Of a stretch of DNA of 64,000 bases, positions 35,020-46,211 are shown piece after piece. Source of the DNA: Trichinella spiralis (taxonomy: Eukaryota > Nematoda > Enoplea > Trichinellida > Trichinellidae); NCBI GenBank assembly GCA_000181795.3, contig CM012953.1, positions 6,032,365-6,096,364 on the forward strand, written 5' to 3'. The position numbers and the translations under genes are program-made. A model generated the notes under the pieces. It was given only the letters and a program-made list of their open reading frames with translations, did not search any database and was not told the origin of the DNA. The first letter of the stretch is position 1; the number at the start of each line of letters is the position of its first letter.

Positions 35020-36786
35020 ATGTTTGAGTTTTTTGGTATAAAGCCGACTGTGGAATCACCGCCGTCGGATGGGGCGTCATCGTCGCCACCGTCGCCGCCT
35101 GAAAACGGACAAAAACCGCCGGACAAGAGTCGAATGGCCTATTCGTTCGATTCGGCAGCGCTCGAACGGGCCGCGAAGGCGGCTCGTGAATTGGAACGGT
35201 CGAAGAATGCGAAAGAAGCGTTGGAATTGGCTCGTCTCCAAGAGCAGACCAGGCAAATGGAATTGCAGCAGCGGATAAAAGAGTTCGAAGCGTCGGCTGA
35301 GAAGAGCAAAGTGGAACAGAGGCGAGTTTCTGAAGAGGAGAAGCGTAGAACGTTGTCGGAAGAAAGTAAGCAGTTCAAGTTGAAAGCTGAATACCAGGAC
35401 CAGTTGGCCAGGAAGCGGTTCGCCGACGAACAAGCGTTGAGACGGCGCGAACAGGAGGAAGCGTTGAGGAGGCAGGAGGAGTCGGTGCAGAAGCAGGAGT
35501 CGATGCGCAGGAGAACGATCGAAGAGGAGCTGAAATTGAAGCACCAGTACGACGTACAGCGTGTGGAACAGGAAGCCCGAGCTCGGGCGTTGGTCGAGAG
35601 GGAAAATCGGGAAATATACCTGGAACAGTTGAGAGTGAGAGAGAGGGAACGTCGGACGACGGTGTTGGAGGCGATCACCACCGGCGGCAAAATGATCGGT
35701 CACGGTCTGAGCAGCTTTTTCTCCGACTTGGGCACTTTGATGAACACCGCCGCCGGCTTGACCCTGCTCGCGGTCGGCTTGTACACGGCCAAGCGGGCGA
35801 CGTCGGTCGCCGCTCGGTACGCCGAGGCGCGTCTGGCCAGGCCGAGCTTGGTCCGAGACACGTCCAGACTGAGCGTGGCGGATTTCGTCAGGGAGCCGTT
35901 GCGGTCGCTGGCGAAAATGTTCCGCCGTCCCGGCGACCCATTGGCCGGCGTGATTTTGGAGCCCAATCTGGAGCGACATCTACGCGACGTGGCGATCACG
36001 ACCAAAAACACGAAGCGCAACCACGGCCTGTATCGCAACTTTCTCTTCTACGGTCCACCGGGAACCGGCAAAACGCTGTTCGCCAAAAGGCTCGCCTCCC
36101 ACTCGGGCATGCACTACGCGGTGATGACCGGCGGCGACGTGGCGCCGCTGGGCCGCCACGCGGTCACCGAAATCCACAAACTGTTCGACTGGGCGTCGAC
36201 TTCCCGGCGCGGCTTGATACTGTTCGTCGACGAGGCGGACGCTTTCCTGCGACGGCGCGACGCGGCCAGCGAACACACCCGGGCTGCTTTCAACGCCTTC
36301 CTTTACCGTACCGGCGATCAGTCGAGTCACTTCAGTTTGGTTTTGGCGACGAACCGACCGGAACAATTCGACTGGGCCGTCAACGACCGTCTGGACGAGG
36401 TGATCGAATTTGCCCTGCCCTCGCTCGACCAATGCCAACGCCTGCTGCTTCTCTACTTCCATCGCTACATCGCCGAGCCGGCGGTCAGCCGACAGGTGTT
36501 GCCGTTCATTGTCGGTCGGCTCAAATTGGCCGACTTCGACTGGGTGGAAAAGTGCAACGCCGTCGCGACGAAGCTGGTCGGCATGTCTGGCCGTGAAATT
36601 GCGAAAATGGTCGTCGCCTGGCAGGCGGCCGCCTACGCGTCCGACGACGGCTGTCTCACCGAGCGAATGATCGACGAGTTGACCGAAAACGCCGTACGCC
36701 AGCATTCTCAGAAAGCGGCCTGGCTGGCCATGGAAGCGGATTCGACTGCCGGCGACAAATACACCCAGTCACACCCGGTGAAATGA
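35020..36786 (+). CDS. ATAD3: ATPase family AAA domain-containing protein 3
   Basis: One uninterrupted ORF of 588 codons (human ATAD3A about 586). ATAD3 is an essential mitochondrial inner-membrane AAA+ ATPase linked to nucleoids, cristae and contact sites (family knowledge). The Pro-rich N-terminus is followed by ALERAAKAARELERSKNAKE, then a long charged coiled coil (about residues 50-215). A hydrophobic segment (LMNTAAGLTLLAVGLYTA) at about 240-260 is the membrane region. The AAA+ domain has Walker A GPPGTGKTLFAKRL, the block MTGGDVAPLGRHAV, Walker B LILFVDEADAFLRRR, and the sensor block LVLATNRPEQFDWAVNDRLDE. The C-terminus (GMSGREIAKMVVAWQAAAYA) matches relatives. The gene is intronless and markedly GC-richer than its neighbours, whose coding regions are split by many introns. 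Confidence 0.97.
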   Translation: MFEFFGIKPTVESPPSDGASSSPPSPPENGQKPPDKSRMAYSFDSAALERAAKAARELERSKNAKEALELARLQEQTRQMELQQRIKEFEASAEKSKVEQRRVSEEEKRRTLSEESKQFKLKAEYQDQLARKRFADEQALRRREQEEALRRQEESVQKQESMRRRTIEEELKLKHQYDVQRVEQEARARALVERENREIYLEQLRVRERERRTTVLEAITTGGKMIGHGLSSFFSDLGTLMNTAAGLTLLAVGLYTAKRATSVAARYAEARLARPSLVRDTSRLSVADFVREPLRSLAKMFRRPGDPLAGVILEPNLERHLRDVAITTKNTKRNHGLYRNFLFYGPPGTGKTLFAKRLASHSGMHYAVMTGGDVAPLGRHAVTEIHKLFDWASTSRRGLILFVDEADAFLRRRDAASEHTRAAFNAFLYRTGDQSSHFSLVLATNRPEQFDWAVNDRLDEVIEFALPSLDQCQRLLLLYFHRYIAEPAVSRQVLPFIVGRLKLADFDWVEKCNAVATKLVGMSGREIAKMVVAWQAAAYASDDGCLTERMIDELTENAVRQHSQKAAWLAMEADSTAGDKYTQSHPVK

Positions 36787-37822
36787 GCGACTGGTGACAA
36801 AATTCGTGCTTATCGATAATGCTAATAAAAATAACATGTTCAACCAATTCCATTTTCTAACCTACTGAATTGAATTACACTTTGCCCAACACTGGGCGCG
36901 TTCATTTATTTATCAATCCTTTATTCCCCTTCGAAACTGCAAATCATCTCCCAAAACTACGCATCTACCGTACTAAATGACAAGCGTAATTTTACTCAAA
37001 ACAACGACAATAAATAAAGCGAAATAAAATCAAGTTATGATTTATTTTTTTTAAATTAAAACTGCACCCGTTGACGCTTTTTTCGCCTTCGATCAATCTC
37101 TTCTTTGTACCACCAAACAGTTTACTGTATTATTTTATATTTGTACTTGATTTCTTTAAATTTACTGTATCATAATTGCTCGAAGATATTAAAGTTGAAT
37201 CAGCTGCGTTGTTCTGTATGTATTCGTTGTTCGTTTTTCATTTTGATTCACAATTTGCATTACAAGCTGTTTTTTAATTGCAAATCACTTGAACGTGACA
37301 TTCACATGAATAATACGAACCAGTGGGCATTGCGTTGATGATGGCGTTCATTTTAAATTTACGCCAGTAATTGCTGTTGATTCTGGGAAATGTAATTTTC
37401 GTGCAGCACATGAAAAGCAAGTACACGAAAGTTTTTTTGCCTGTTGAAACACTGCTCTGTGATTTTTTGAAATTTACCTTCACTTGACAATGATTGAAAC
37501 ATTGCATGCCAAGTTTGCAGTTACAAATGTTTTTTTTCTGAAAACACTTTCAATTTATTGTTGCAGTTGCATTTTCAGAATTCCCGCATGCAAATTTACC
37601 GATGTCACTTTTTGTTGAAGTTAATCAAACAGACAGTAGTTTTGTTTTTTCTTTTGCATTTCAAGTGGTTGTGAAGTATTCTTTCACAGTGTTCACAGTG
37701 ACAGTCCACTGCATCAGAGTTTAGGTTTCACAGTAAATTACAATCATATATGATTTATTGGCTTTTGGTTTTTTTTTCATCAAATTTTATCATAGGCGTG
37801 AAATCATCTTTGAAAAATTCTG
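36787..37822. other. Intergenic region ATAD3 to dsRBD gene
   Basis: AT-rich, no gene recognised apart from the ATAD3 AATAAA. It ends with TTTTATCATAG at 37785-37795, a likely splice acceptor 27 bases before the next start codon. Confidence 0.5.
36824..36829 (+). terminator. Polyadenylation signal AATAAA (ATAD3)
   Basis: AATAAA 37 bases after the ATAD3 stop codon. Confidence 0.65.
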
Positions 37823-38923
37823 ATGGTATCGCCGAGATCGCACGCATGTCCGTTTTCGTTGTTCAGGGAACTTTTCCCAAATGAATCTTTGAAAATTAAT
37901 TTACTCAGCAAGTCTCCTTGTCGTTTTGGTTGCTCTGTTCAAATTGGTAACAAGATCTACAACGGTTATGGACAAACAAAACAGCAAGCCAAACATGAGA
38001 TGGGCTTGGACGTTTTAATTTCGCTCTTTCCATCGTGCGCACCATTGATAGATTTGTCCATTTTTAAGAGATTTAGCAATTGCGAAGATTATCCAAGTAA
38101 ATACAGAGAGTTGCTAAAAGAGCGAGGCGACGACGAGACTCTAACAAATTACGACGAACGTTATTTGTCACAACTGAAGAAAAAAATCAAGTTCCACCAA
38201 CGCATTTTAGCTTTAACGAGCAATTATTTTAAGAAAACCCCTTTGCAAATGTTTAATGAAATTTGTGATGTGGCTAGAAATGTGATTTCGGTAGAAATAA
38301 CGTACGACGACCATCCGACAGAAGTTCCCGAGTTCAACTCGGCCAAGTGCGTCTGTTGTAAAGTAGTGTGGAATGGTAGGCTGGTACGAGGCTTCGGAAT
38401 CAACCAGAAATATGCGAAAATGGACGCTGCTCAGAAAGTACGCTTCAAATCACAATTCACATAAAATTAGCACAGCTTAAGATTTTTCTATTAAAATCTT
38501 TAGTTTCCAATGGGGAATAATATTAAGTGTAGAATTTGAAAAATAATTTTCCAATTTGTCGAGCATGGATATTATAATGAATGATTTGTTTTTTGCTTAT
38601 TCACTGCTTAGGCTTTGGTGAAATTGTTCAACGTGGATCCGAATGTGGTGATAAGCATGATTTCCAACACGCTGCGGCAAGAGATCACCGGCTTGCCGCC
38701 GAAGGAGGCGCTGATTAAACTTTGCTCTTTGAGAGCAATTAAATTCAGATTGAAATACAATGGCGGTTTGGACCCGAACGTCGGGACGGCCAAATTGGTA
38801 TGCGGCTTGGACACTTTCGAAACAACCGGAACCAAGGAGTTCGCGATCACGAGCTTGTGCGAAAAAGCGCTGGAAGATGTATTTGAAATCAAGCTCTACA
38901 AAGGTGTTTCAGATGGAAATTGA
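37823..38923 (+). CDS. Protein with three double-stranded RNA-binding domains
   Basis: Two exons (37823-38437, 38612-38923) join in phase 0 to give 308 residues. An in-frame stop lies just before the ATG, fixing the start. The first dsRBD, about residues 9-70, shows PFSLFRELFPNES and the helix-2 signature YGQTKQQAKHEMGLDVLISL. A second spans about residues 137-212 and crosses the intron: GFGINQKYAKMDAAQK joined to ALVKLF, the usual AK-x-x-AA-x-x-AL-x-x-L pattern. A third, weaker one follows at about 228-300 (EALIKLCSLRAIKFRLKYNG, then EFAITSLCEKALEDVF). Size and domain layout recall the TARBP2/PRKRA/RDE-4 group of Dicer partners, but Staufen-like or other dsRNA-binding proteins are possible. 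No catalytic domain is present. The second dsRBD has an extended, acidic loop (TYDDHPTEVPEF). Confidence 0.8.
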
Positions 38924-41900
38924 AAGAGTGTGAACTTGATGGACCGTGGCAACAAGACGTTCTTCTCCACTCACTGTTGCGGATGTTGTACACATTTATG
39001 CATTAAAAAAATTATTTTTTGTTAATTTATATAGTTATTCTTTGTTCTATTTATTCGTTTGTGTGTTTTGAAAAAAATTCTTTTGCATCATCTCGTTGTT
39101 TGTTACAGATTGTTGAATGGAACGATGTCGCCGTGCTCATTTTTGGTATGAAAATGATCACATTCTACATATATTTTAAACAACTTTTTCAATTATGTCT
39201 GTGAAAAATTAAAAACTATATATATCAAACGTCGCCGATATTGAAATAACCAAATGGAATATGTAATGGTGGTGATGTGGAAAATTTTGAAAAATATCCA
39301 TGCGCTTATTGTGATGATGATGATGAATAGGATGTGGTTGAAGCTAGTGAAATTTGTCGAAATGAGAGAGGGAATAGAAACTTGTCGACAAATGTTTACG
39401 GGTGACGATGATTCGAGCAAAAGCTGAACGATGATAATTAATGAAGATTGTAAAATTGGCGTTTATTTATTATTGGCTGATTCAATTGTTCAGCTGGCAC
39501 GAGCGTTTTCAGTGTCATCTCTACTGCTTTAATGCTATGCGTTGCGGCCCATGTTGAAAACTGAACGACCAATCGAAACAACGAAACCCAATCAGTGGCT
39601 TATTCATTACTCAGGTTCGAATTCTTTTTTTTTAATTTTTTATAATTGCATAATAGAAAAATTATGATTATATTTTTAATTTAAATTTTAATTTCAAATT
39701 TCGAAAGCAAAAAGTAGTGAAATTTTGCAATTTTTAAAATTTCCATTCGTCATCAGGTTGAAGTGGTGAATAAATGGAGTGAGTTGAAGAAAAAGAAAAG
39801 TAGAAGCAGGGAAAGGGATTTTCGATTCGAATTTTATTCGGTCAGCCATTTCTATAGATGAATGTGAATTTTTGCCCGACAAAATTTGTTCAATCTATGA
39901 AAAACGGCAACTCGTCGCTCGCTCATCTTCGAGCACTTTTCGAAAACTTTATTATTAATCACTCGGAGGCGTAGCAATTTTTTATATTAAAATTTATTTC
40001 TAACTATCATGAGGCTATTTTGAATTCAACTGGCGTGAAGAATATTTTCTTTTTGCTCATGATTTGAACCGAAAACTTTGTTTCGACTGTAATTTTATGC
40101 AAATAGTGTCCGAAGTTTGCAAATTTCCATTTCTACACTATTGAAATGATGTTGAAGAAAAAAGTATATTTCCATTATGAATGAATGCAATTTTTATTTT
40201 AATTTAAACTAAATTAAATTACAATTTGGAACAGGTGCATTGAAAAATTTAGTCCATTGTTAAGGCTTTGACAAATTTTCAGAGCAAAATTTTCTGTTGG
40301 CTAATGGAATTTTAGTTTCTTTTTATTCAGGACAATTGTCAGTTGAAAATTTTCATACGCATCAGTTCCCTTTTGCCGTCTATCACTTCCAACAGTAGTT
40401 CAGTGTGCAAAAAGTAGCTTAAATGTCAAGAAAATAAACTAATATACAAAAAACAAAAATTAAGAAAATTTTCTACTAAATATTATCGAATGCGTTCTAT
40501 ATATATATGTATTAAAAAAACTGTCACTGTTCCGCTGACACAGTTTGTCTATTTTTATGGCCAATTACATGACTTGACATGGCAACTTGACATACTGTAT
40601 TATTTAAAAAATTTTTTTGAATTTCAAAATGTACGTGTAAAGGATAATGAAGTATTTATTTATTTTTTCAACAGTTTTGTGGATATGAAAAAAATTATTA
40701 CTTTTTTTAAAATTGAATGTAAAAAAGCCAGTAATGTACAAAACAAGGTACGGATGTGAATTTGAATGATTTTCACGAACTACAACCACTGATCCTGTAG
40801 ATCAGATTGGACGATTTGTTTGTTTGTTTGACATGTAAACTTCAGTGAGTGAAATAAATTTTGATTCAACACGGATCGATTTGCATAACTGTGTGTTTTC
40901 AATAATCATAATAATCAATCATATTGTAAATAAGTTTACTTTTTTTTGAATATTTGTCAACAATTGGACAAATAAATGAATATCGTTGGTCCGGATGTTC
41001 TGTTTGGGCAAACAATTGTTGTCTGCCGTTGTCTCTGCGGTCCGGTTCAACCGACGTTCGGTGATGTGCGAATTGTTGGGAAGCATCGTAATTTTCCGCT
41101 TCAACACTAGTCAATTTTGGCATTTCAGTGAAAAATGAAATGGAAAATGAAAAATATGCCTCGTTTTCAAATGTTCATGATGAAATAAATAATATAATAC
41201 ACCGATCGGTCAGTTTGAACGTGTTTTTTTTGTTTATATTAAATTTACAAAACAATTATCATGAAATTTGAAAATGTTGTTTATTTCAATTTTGAATGTA
41301 TTTTGCTTTCGAAAAAGAAATATATTTCTCGCTCAACGTTTGTGATAAAAATCTCTCCAAATACAAAAAATGGGTTATTTTCAAATTGAAGCAGCCTGAA
41401 AATGAAATGGGCAAAATTGTTGAAAATCGGGCCGCCTGAATTCGTATTATTTTCCATCAATTTATGCTAATTTCTGATAAATGGATAAAAATTTGAATAA
41501 AAAATAATAACAGCGAATAATGTTCGATCGACTGAGCAAACAACACAACACAATATACAAATTCCGATTGAGGGGGAAACAGTAATAAGTTGATTTCTTT
41601 TTTTTGGTTCGTTTATGTTTGGTTTTCTATAATTTATTGTTCACAAATATGAAATATATCATTTTTTTCTTTTAGCAAATGAATGCGTACGTTGCGTAAT
41701 CAGTGGCGGTTGACGCGCGTGTAACAGAATAACGAGAGAAAAGATTAATAATTAAGAATAATAATAAATTGCTAGCCGGGTAGCTGCTAGCAGCTGGCTG
41801 GTCTGCTTGCATGGTAAGCGACATCTCTTGTTGACGACAATCGTCGTCACCAATCTGAGACTCGGATCTACCCACGTCAAAGTACGGTACGGTACTTGTA

Positions 41901-41948
41901 CAGTATTGCCGCTGCGTTTGCAGTCAGTAGGGCTTTTTCAAAAATCAG
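38924..41948. other. Long AT-rich intergenic region
   Basis: About 3 kb without a supported gene. Open frames such as 40490-40759 and 39019-39204 have chance-like composition. A tRNA-like T-loop sequence (GGTTCGAATTC near 39613) lacks the other arms. The last 250 bases are less AT-rich and contain GCTAGC-rich repeats (41770-41800) and a GGTACGGTAC repeat near 41885; they probably hold the FAM20C promoter and 5' UTR. Confidence 0.5.
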
Positions 41949-44900
41949 ATGCGCTTTCGGATTCGCTATTTCACCCTGCTCTTGGTCAACATTGTTGGCT
42001 TCTTCATTTTAATATACTTGGTCAAGAGAAGATGCATCCACCTATTTAAAGTCGACATTCCTGAAGTTCTGCTGCCCAGACCGCAGAGCGGCAACGATTT
42101 GAATTCTAATTCGTTGAAAAGGAAATTTTTCTGGGATACGGTCAGTATTGAAGTTCAAGAACAACTGCGACGACTCTCGGCTATCGACTGGCACCGGGTG
42201 AAACCCACCGCCGATTGTAATCATCGTTTCGGTTATCCACCGACGTCGGATGAAATGTAAATATAATAATAATTATTATTATTCATTGTTCATCTTCTGA
42301 AGTTTTATTTAATCTTTTTTCTTCAAATAATCTTCTTCAATCGTAATCTTTTATAAATAATTGAATTTAACTTTTATTTTTATTAATGAAAACAATTTTT
42401 TGTTTCTTTTTTTGTAATTTTAATTTAAATACATCATCTACACACAGATGCATTTACATTTTATAACTTTTCTAATGTTCAACTAAATGAATTGCTTGGA
42501 GATGTTTATCATCACTTTTTGATTGATTTTACTGGTTCATTTTTCTGGCAGTTTCTCTTCATCGTTTGAGCATCTGTTACCAGTTTCCACGTTCAGCAAT
42601 TTGATTGAACAAGCAATTGAATAACCGCTGACTGTTCGATTAATGAGTGATAATTTACTTTCAGTGATATTTCATTAATTTCATAATTCGCAATACATAC
42701 TTCTCATATGGATCATCTGTTTTATTTTCATTTCCTTAATTAACCTAACAGCTTTTTACTTTTGAATTTTCTATGTAAATATTATATCATGTTGACATAA
42801 TTGTATCAATAAAGTCTCTAACATACGCACAGCAGTGATAGAGACAGAAAGAGAGAGAAGCTATTTCATTAGTAAACATATTTTATGCAAGCATATTAAT
42901 TTTGATATTTAGAATAACTTGCTACTTATTATCCGATGAAGCATTGAACGCGTCAGAAATTATAATTAAAAAGCAATGCTTGTTTATTATCTTTTATTTA
43001 TTTAGAAAATTTATTCAACAAAAAATATAAAATTTGATATATTTCTTTTTTTAAATAATAATAGACTACATAAATTTGGAAAGATGTTCATTTTTCATTG
43101 AGCACAGTTGATCATCGTATCAAATGAAGATTTGAATTTCTTTATTTCAATTTGAATTTGTTTCATTTGAAAATAAATAATTTACTTATTTTATGTTGTC
43201 AATTGTGAAACTGTTTGTTTGTACAAGAGATTCGTCATTTTGAATTTTAGATATTTTGCGTCAAATATTTGCCTGCTTTACAATTATTCAAACAGTACTA
43301 TGTACAGTCTTATTTGAATACACGTGTAGTGTTGAATTTCTAGCCCACGTATATTGATAAATTGAAATGTGAAATAATAAGGAAAACTGCTTTGTACAAG
43401 CTTGTCAGAAAGCAAATTCATTGAATATGAAAAAAATGTGTTATTAAAATGGAACTGTTTTCATTTTAAACTGTTGTCTATAATAATAATAATAATAATA
43501 GTGAAATACATATATATTTTTTTTCATATTCTTTACAGAAATCTAATGGAAAATGGTCCGGGGGCTGCGTGGCAACGGTTTCTGAGCTCTATAAATAGTT
43601 GTGAAGTTTACAAAAGCGAAGAAACTCTGCGAGATGTGTTGCAACTGATGAGCAAAGAGCCTGTACTAGAGACGGCCATAATGAAAGGCGGAACGCAGGT
43701 GAAATTGCTGATCACTTTCAAAAATGGTCGACAAGCGGTTTTCAAGCCGATGAGGTGAATCGGCTGAAATTAATTGTTGTTCAATTGGATTTATTTAAAT
43801 TTTGCAGATTTGATCGCAATCACGAAGCGGATCCGAATCATTTCTACTTCAGTGATTTTGAACGGCACAATGCTGAAATTGCCGCGTTTCATTTGGACAA
43901 GTAATTGTTGTCATAAATTTGAATAATTTAATTTAATTTAAAAACAAAAACCATCATTAATTTTTTTCTTTCCTTTCAGAGTATTAGGCTATAATCGCGC
44001 AATTCCTACTGTTGGTCGGGTTTTTAATATGACTTCAGAATTGAAAGAGTTCGCCGATCAGCAGCTTTACAGTACATTTTTCGTATCTCCAGGTATTGAA
44101 ATCAATTGCTAAAAGAGAACAATACGGTTGACTTTAAATTATTTGATAATTTAAATTTCAGTTGGAAATGTATGTTTTGTCGGTGTTTGCAAATATTACT
44201 GCATGACGGGTATGGCAATCTGTGGCAATCCGGATACGATTGAAGGTTCATTGCAAATGTTCATCGATACACCCTATACGCCATTCGATCGTATCATTTC
44301 TCCTTACAGAAGGTATATACAGATGATAAGTTTTTCTTTTTCGCTTGTTTATACTTTTAATTTTGTAGAACTTATTCGAAAATGAGGCAAAAAGCTGAAT
44401 GGCAATTGGATAACAGCTATTGTAAAACGAGACTTTTAAGCAACAATTCATCACCATTCAGTGAAGGCAGACTGTTGTTAGATCTTATTGATATGAGTAT
44501 TTTGGATTTTTTAATGGGTAATTAATTCATTTGATTCAGTTTCATTCAGTTCGATTAATTCTACTAACTAATTCAATTCATCTCCAATCCAGGTAATCAG
44601 GATCGTCATCATATGGATATGTTTCATTTCGAAGATGTTGTCGAAGTAGCCACTGTCCATGTTGACAATGGACGAGGGTAAAAAATAATCAAAAAATAAT
44701 TTCAATTATTTCATTTCTTGTTTTGTGACGTATTTTCAGTTTTGGACGTTCAGATTTCGATGATCTGGATATAATCTTGCCATTGGTCCAATGTTGTGTA
44801 ATACGTCCGAGCACAGTTTGGACATTGCTGAAATATTATTTCGGCCCGTCCAGTTTGGGCGACGCTTTGAAAGAGTCCATGGCCTCGGATCCGGTGTCAC

Positions 44901-45094
44901 CAGTTTTAGCTGACAAGCATTTAATAGCAGTAAACCGTCGTTTAGAGATTGTTTTGTTCAAATTAGCCGAATGCATTATCCAAGCTGGTGGCAATCACAG
45001 GCAAGTTATTCTTTCACGATTATTCAACAACAACAATGGTTTTATTCGTCAACAACAACAACAACAACAACAACAACAGCCTGTTACGAAATAG
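41949..45094 (+). CDS. FAM20C: FAM20C-type secretory-pathway kinase
   Basis: Spliced gene of about eight exons. FAM20C phosphorylates secreted proteins at S-x-E sites in the Golgi (family knowledge). Exon 1 (41949-42255) encodes a signal anchor ([16 protein letters not shown]), so it is a type II membrane or secreted protein. After a 1.3 kb intron the kinase core follows: [20 protein letters not shown] with FKPMR (nucleotide-binding Lys region), [20 protein letters not shown], then Cys-rich [13 protein letters not shown]. The catalytic segment GNQDRHHMD corresponds to GN-x-DRHHYE in human FAM20C, and the metal-binding Asp lies in [24 protein letters not shown] and [11 protein letters not shown] close the domain. 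FYFSD and the NISP/VSP-like block favour FAM20C over the xylose kinase FAM20B. The C-terminus ends in ten glutamines and PVTK, an unusual tail. TAG at 45092-45094. Confidence 0.93.
42256..43538 (+). other. Large first intron of FAM20C
   Basis: A 1.28 kb intron, much larger than its neighbours of about 50-80 bases. It is AT-rich and includes an (ATA)n tract near 43482. No nested gene is recognised. It may hold enhancers, which cannot be seen from sequence alone. Confidence 0.6.
45050..45079 (+). repeat. (CAA)n coding microsatellite, polyglutamine tail of FAM20C
   Basis: Nine CAA codons and one CAG encode ten Gln just before the C-terminal PVTK. Confidence 0.95.
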
Positions 45095-46211
45095 CAAGCT
45101 TAAATAAATAATTTTACAAATAAGCTTCTTTTCCAGTTAGGCATTTTTTACGGTATTCAAAATTCGAAACATTTTTGTTAACATAATACTGTTGATTTTT
45201 TGTTTGTTATTTTTCGCTTTGAATTATTAATTAGCTTCTTTCACTGACTTTGTTTGTTGAAATAAAACAAATTCCATCATTTTATCTTTTGCAACAGAAA
45301 CATACAGCGTTTATTTACAGAAGAATAATGAATGAATGGATTATTTCACACTGATAAAACAATAATCGATTTTTCCAACAAATTTAAATGTTGGAAAAAA
45401 AAATATATATATAAAGACAGATTGATTTACGGTAATATATCTCTCTCCCCTGTCTTTATTACTAAAATATCCAACTTTTGTAAAATTACTTTTTTCACAT
45501 ATTTTTCATGACATAACATTCAACAATAAAGTGCGCAATCATATAAATAATATCTAGCCAAATTATTTTCAATATGTGCTCTTATCCATCGACTGAATCG
45601 AATATGTTATATTTTTTTAAAACGCTTCGACTTTTATGAACAAAAATATCGCAGTAACAACAACAACAACAAACTCGAAATATTGAAGATTAAAAATGCA
45701 TATTTATTTATCTATTCATAACGCAACGATAATTAATTACGAAAAAATTTTAAACTACATATTAAATACTAAATATTGTTATAAATATATATAGTATGCA
45801 TATAATATGCATTAAAAAAACTATTATACCTCTTAAATAAAAAAAGAACACACATCATCAATTCCCTCACTGTCAATTCAATTGAATTCATTGAACAGTT
45901 CAATTAATTTAAACAACAAACTGATCAACTTGCAATTTTACTTAGTCTTCTATTCTGGGGTCGTTGCAACCGCAGACAAGTAAATTAATAAACGTGCAAT
46001 CAAGAAAAAATGTCAAAAAAAATGACAACCATTGCCAAACAAATATTTTCCAGTGCAAATAAAACAATTCCATATAAAAATTACTAAAGTTAAAAAAAAA
46101 TAATATTAATAATAATAATAACATATAGAAAAAAAACATACAGCGTAAACAACCAAATGATGCATTGTATATATATATATAATGCTGCTGCTATTGGAAT
46201 TCATTGCATCA
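45095..46211. other. Convergent intergenic region, FAM20C/NUP153
   Basis: AT-rich 3' flanks with runs of AT and ATA repeats (near 45404, 46104 and 46168). No gene is recognised. Confidence 0.5.
45103..45108 (+). terminator. AATAAA near FAM20C stop
   Basis: AATAAA only nine bases after the stop codon; it could act as the polyadenylation signal, though the UTR would be very short. Confidence 0.35.

Noticed and set aside
35077-35979. Long minus-strand open frame (300 codons) opposite ATAD3, with others at 35980-36705 and 35700-36038
   Set aside because: Shadow of the GC-rich ATAD3 reading frame; the translations are low in structure and have no domain, while the plus frame is fully conserved.
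39606-39630. tRNA T-arm-like sequence GGTTCGAATTC
   Set aside because: No acceptor stem, anticodon arm or D arm around it.
40490-40759. 89-codon open frame in the long intergenic region
   Set aside because: Dominated by Phe, Lys, Ile and Asn; no homology pattern and no regulatory context.
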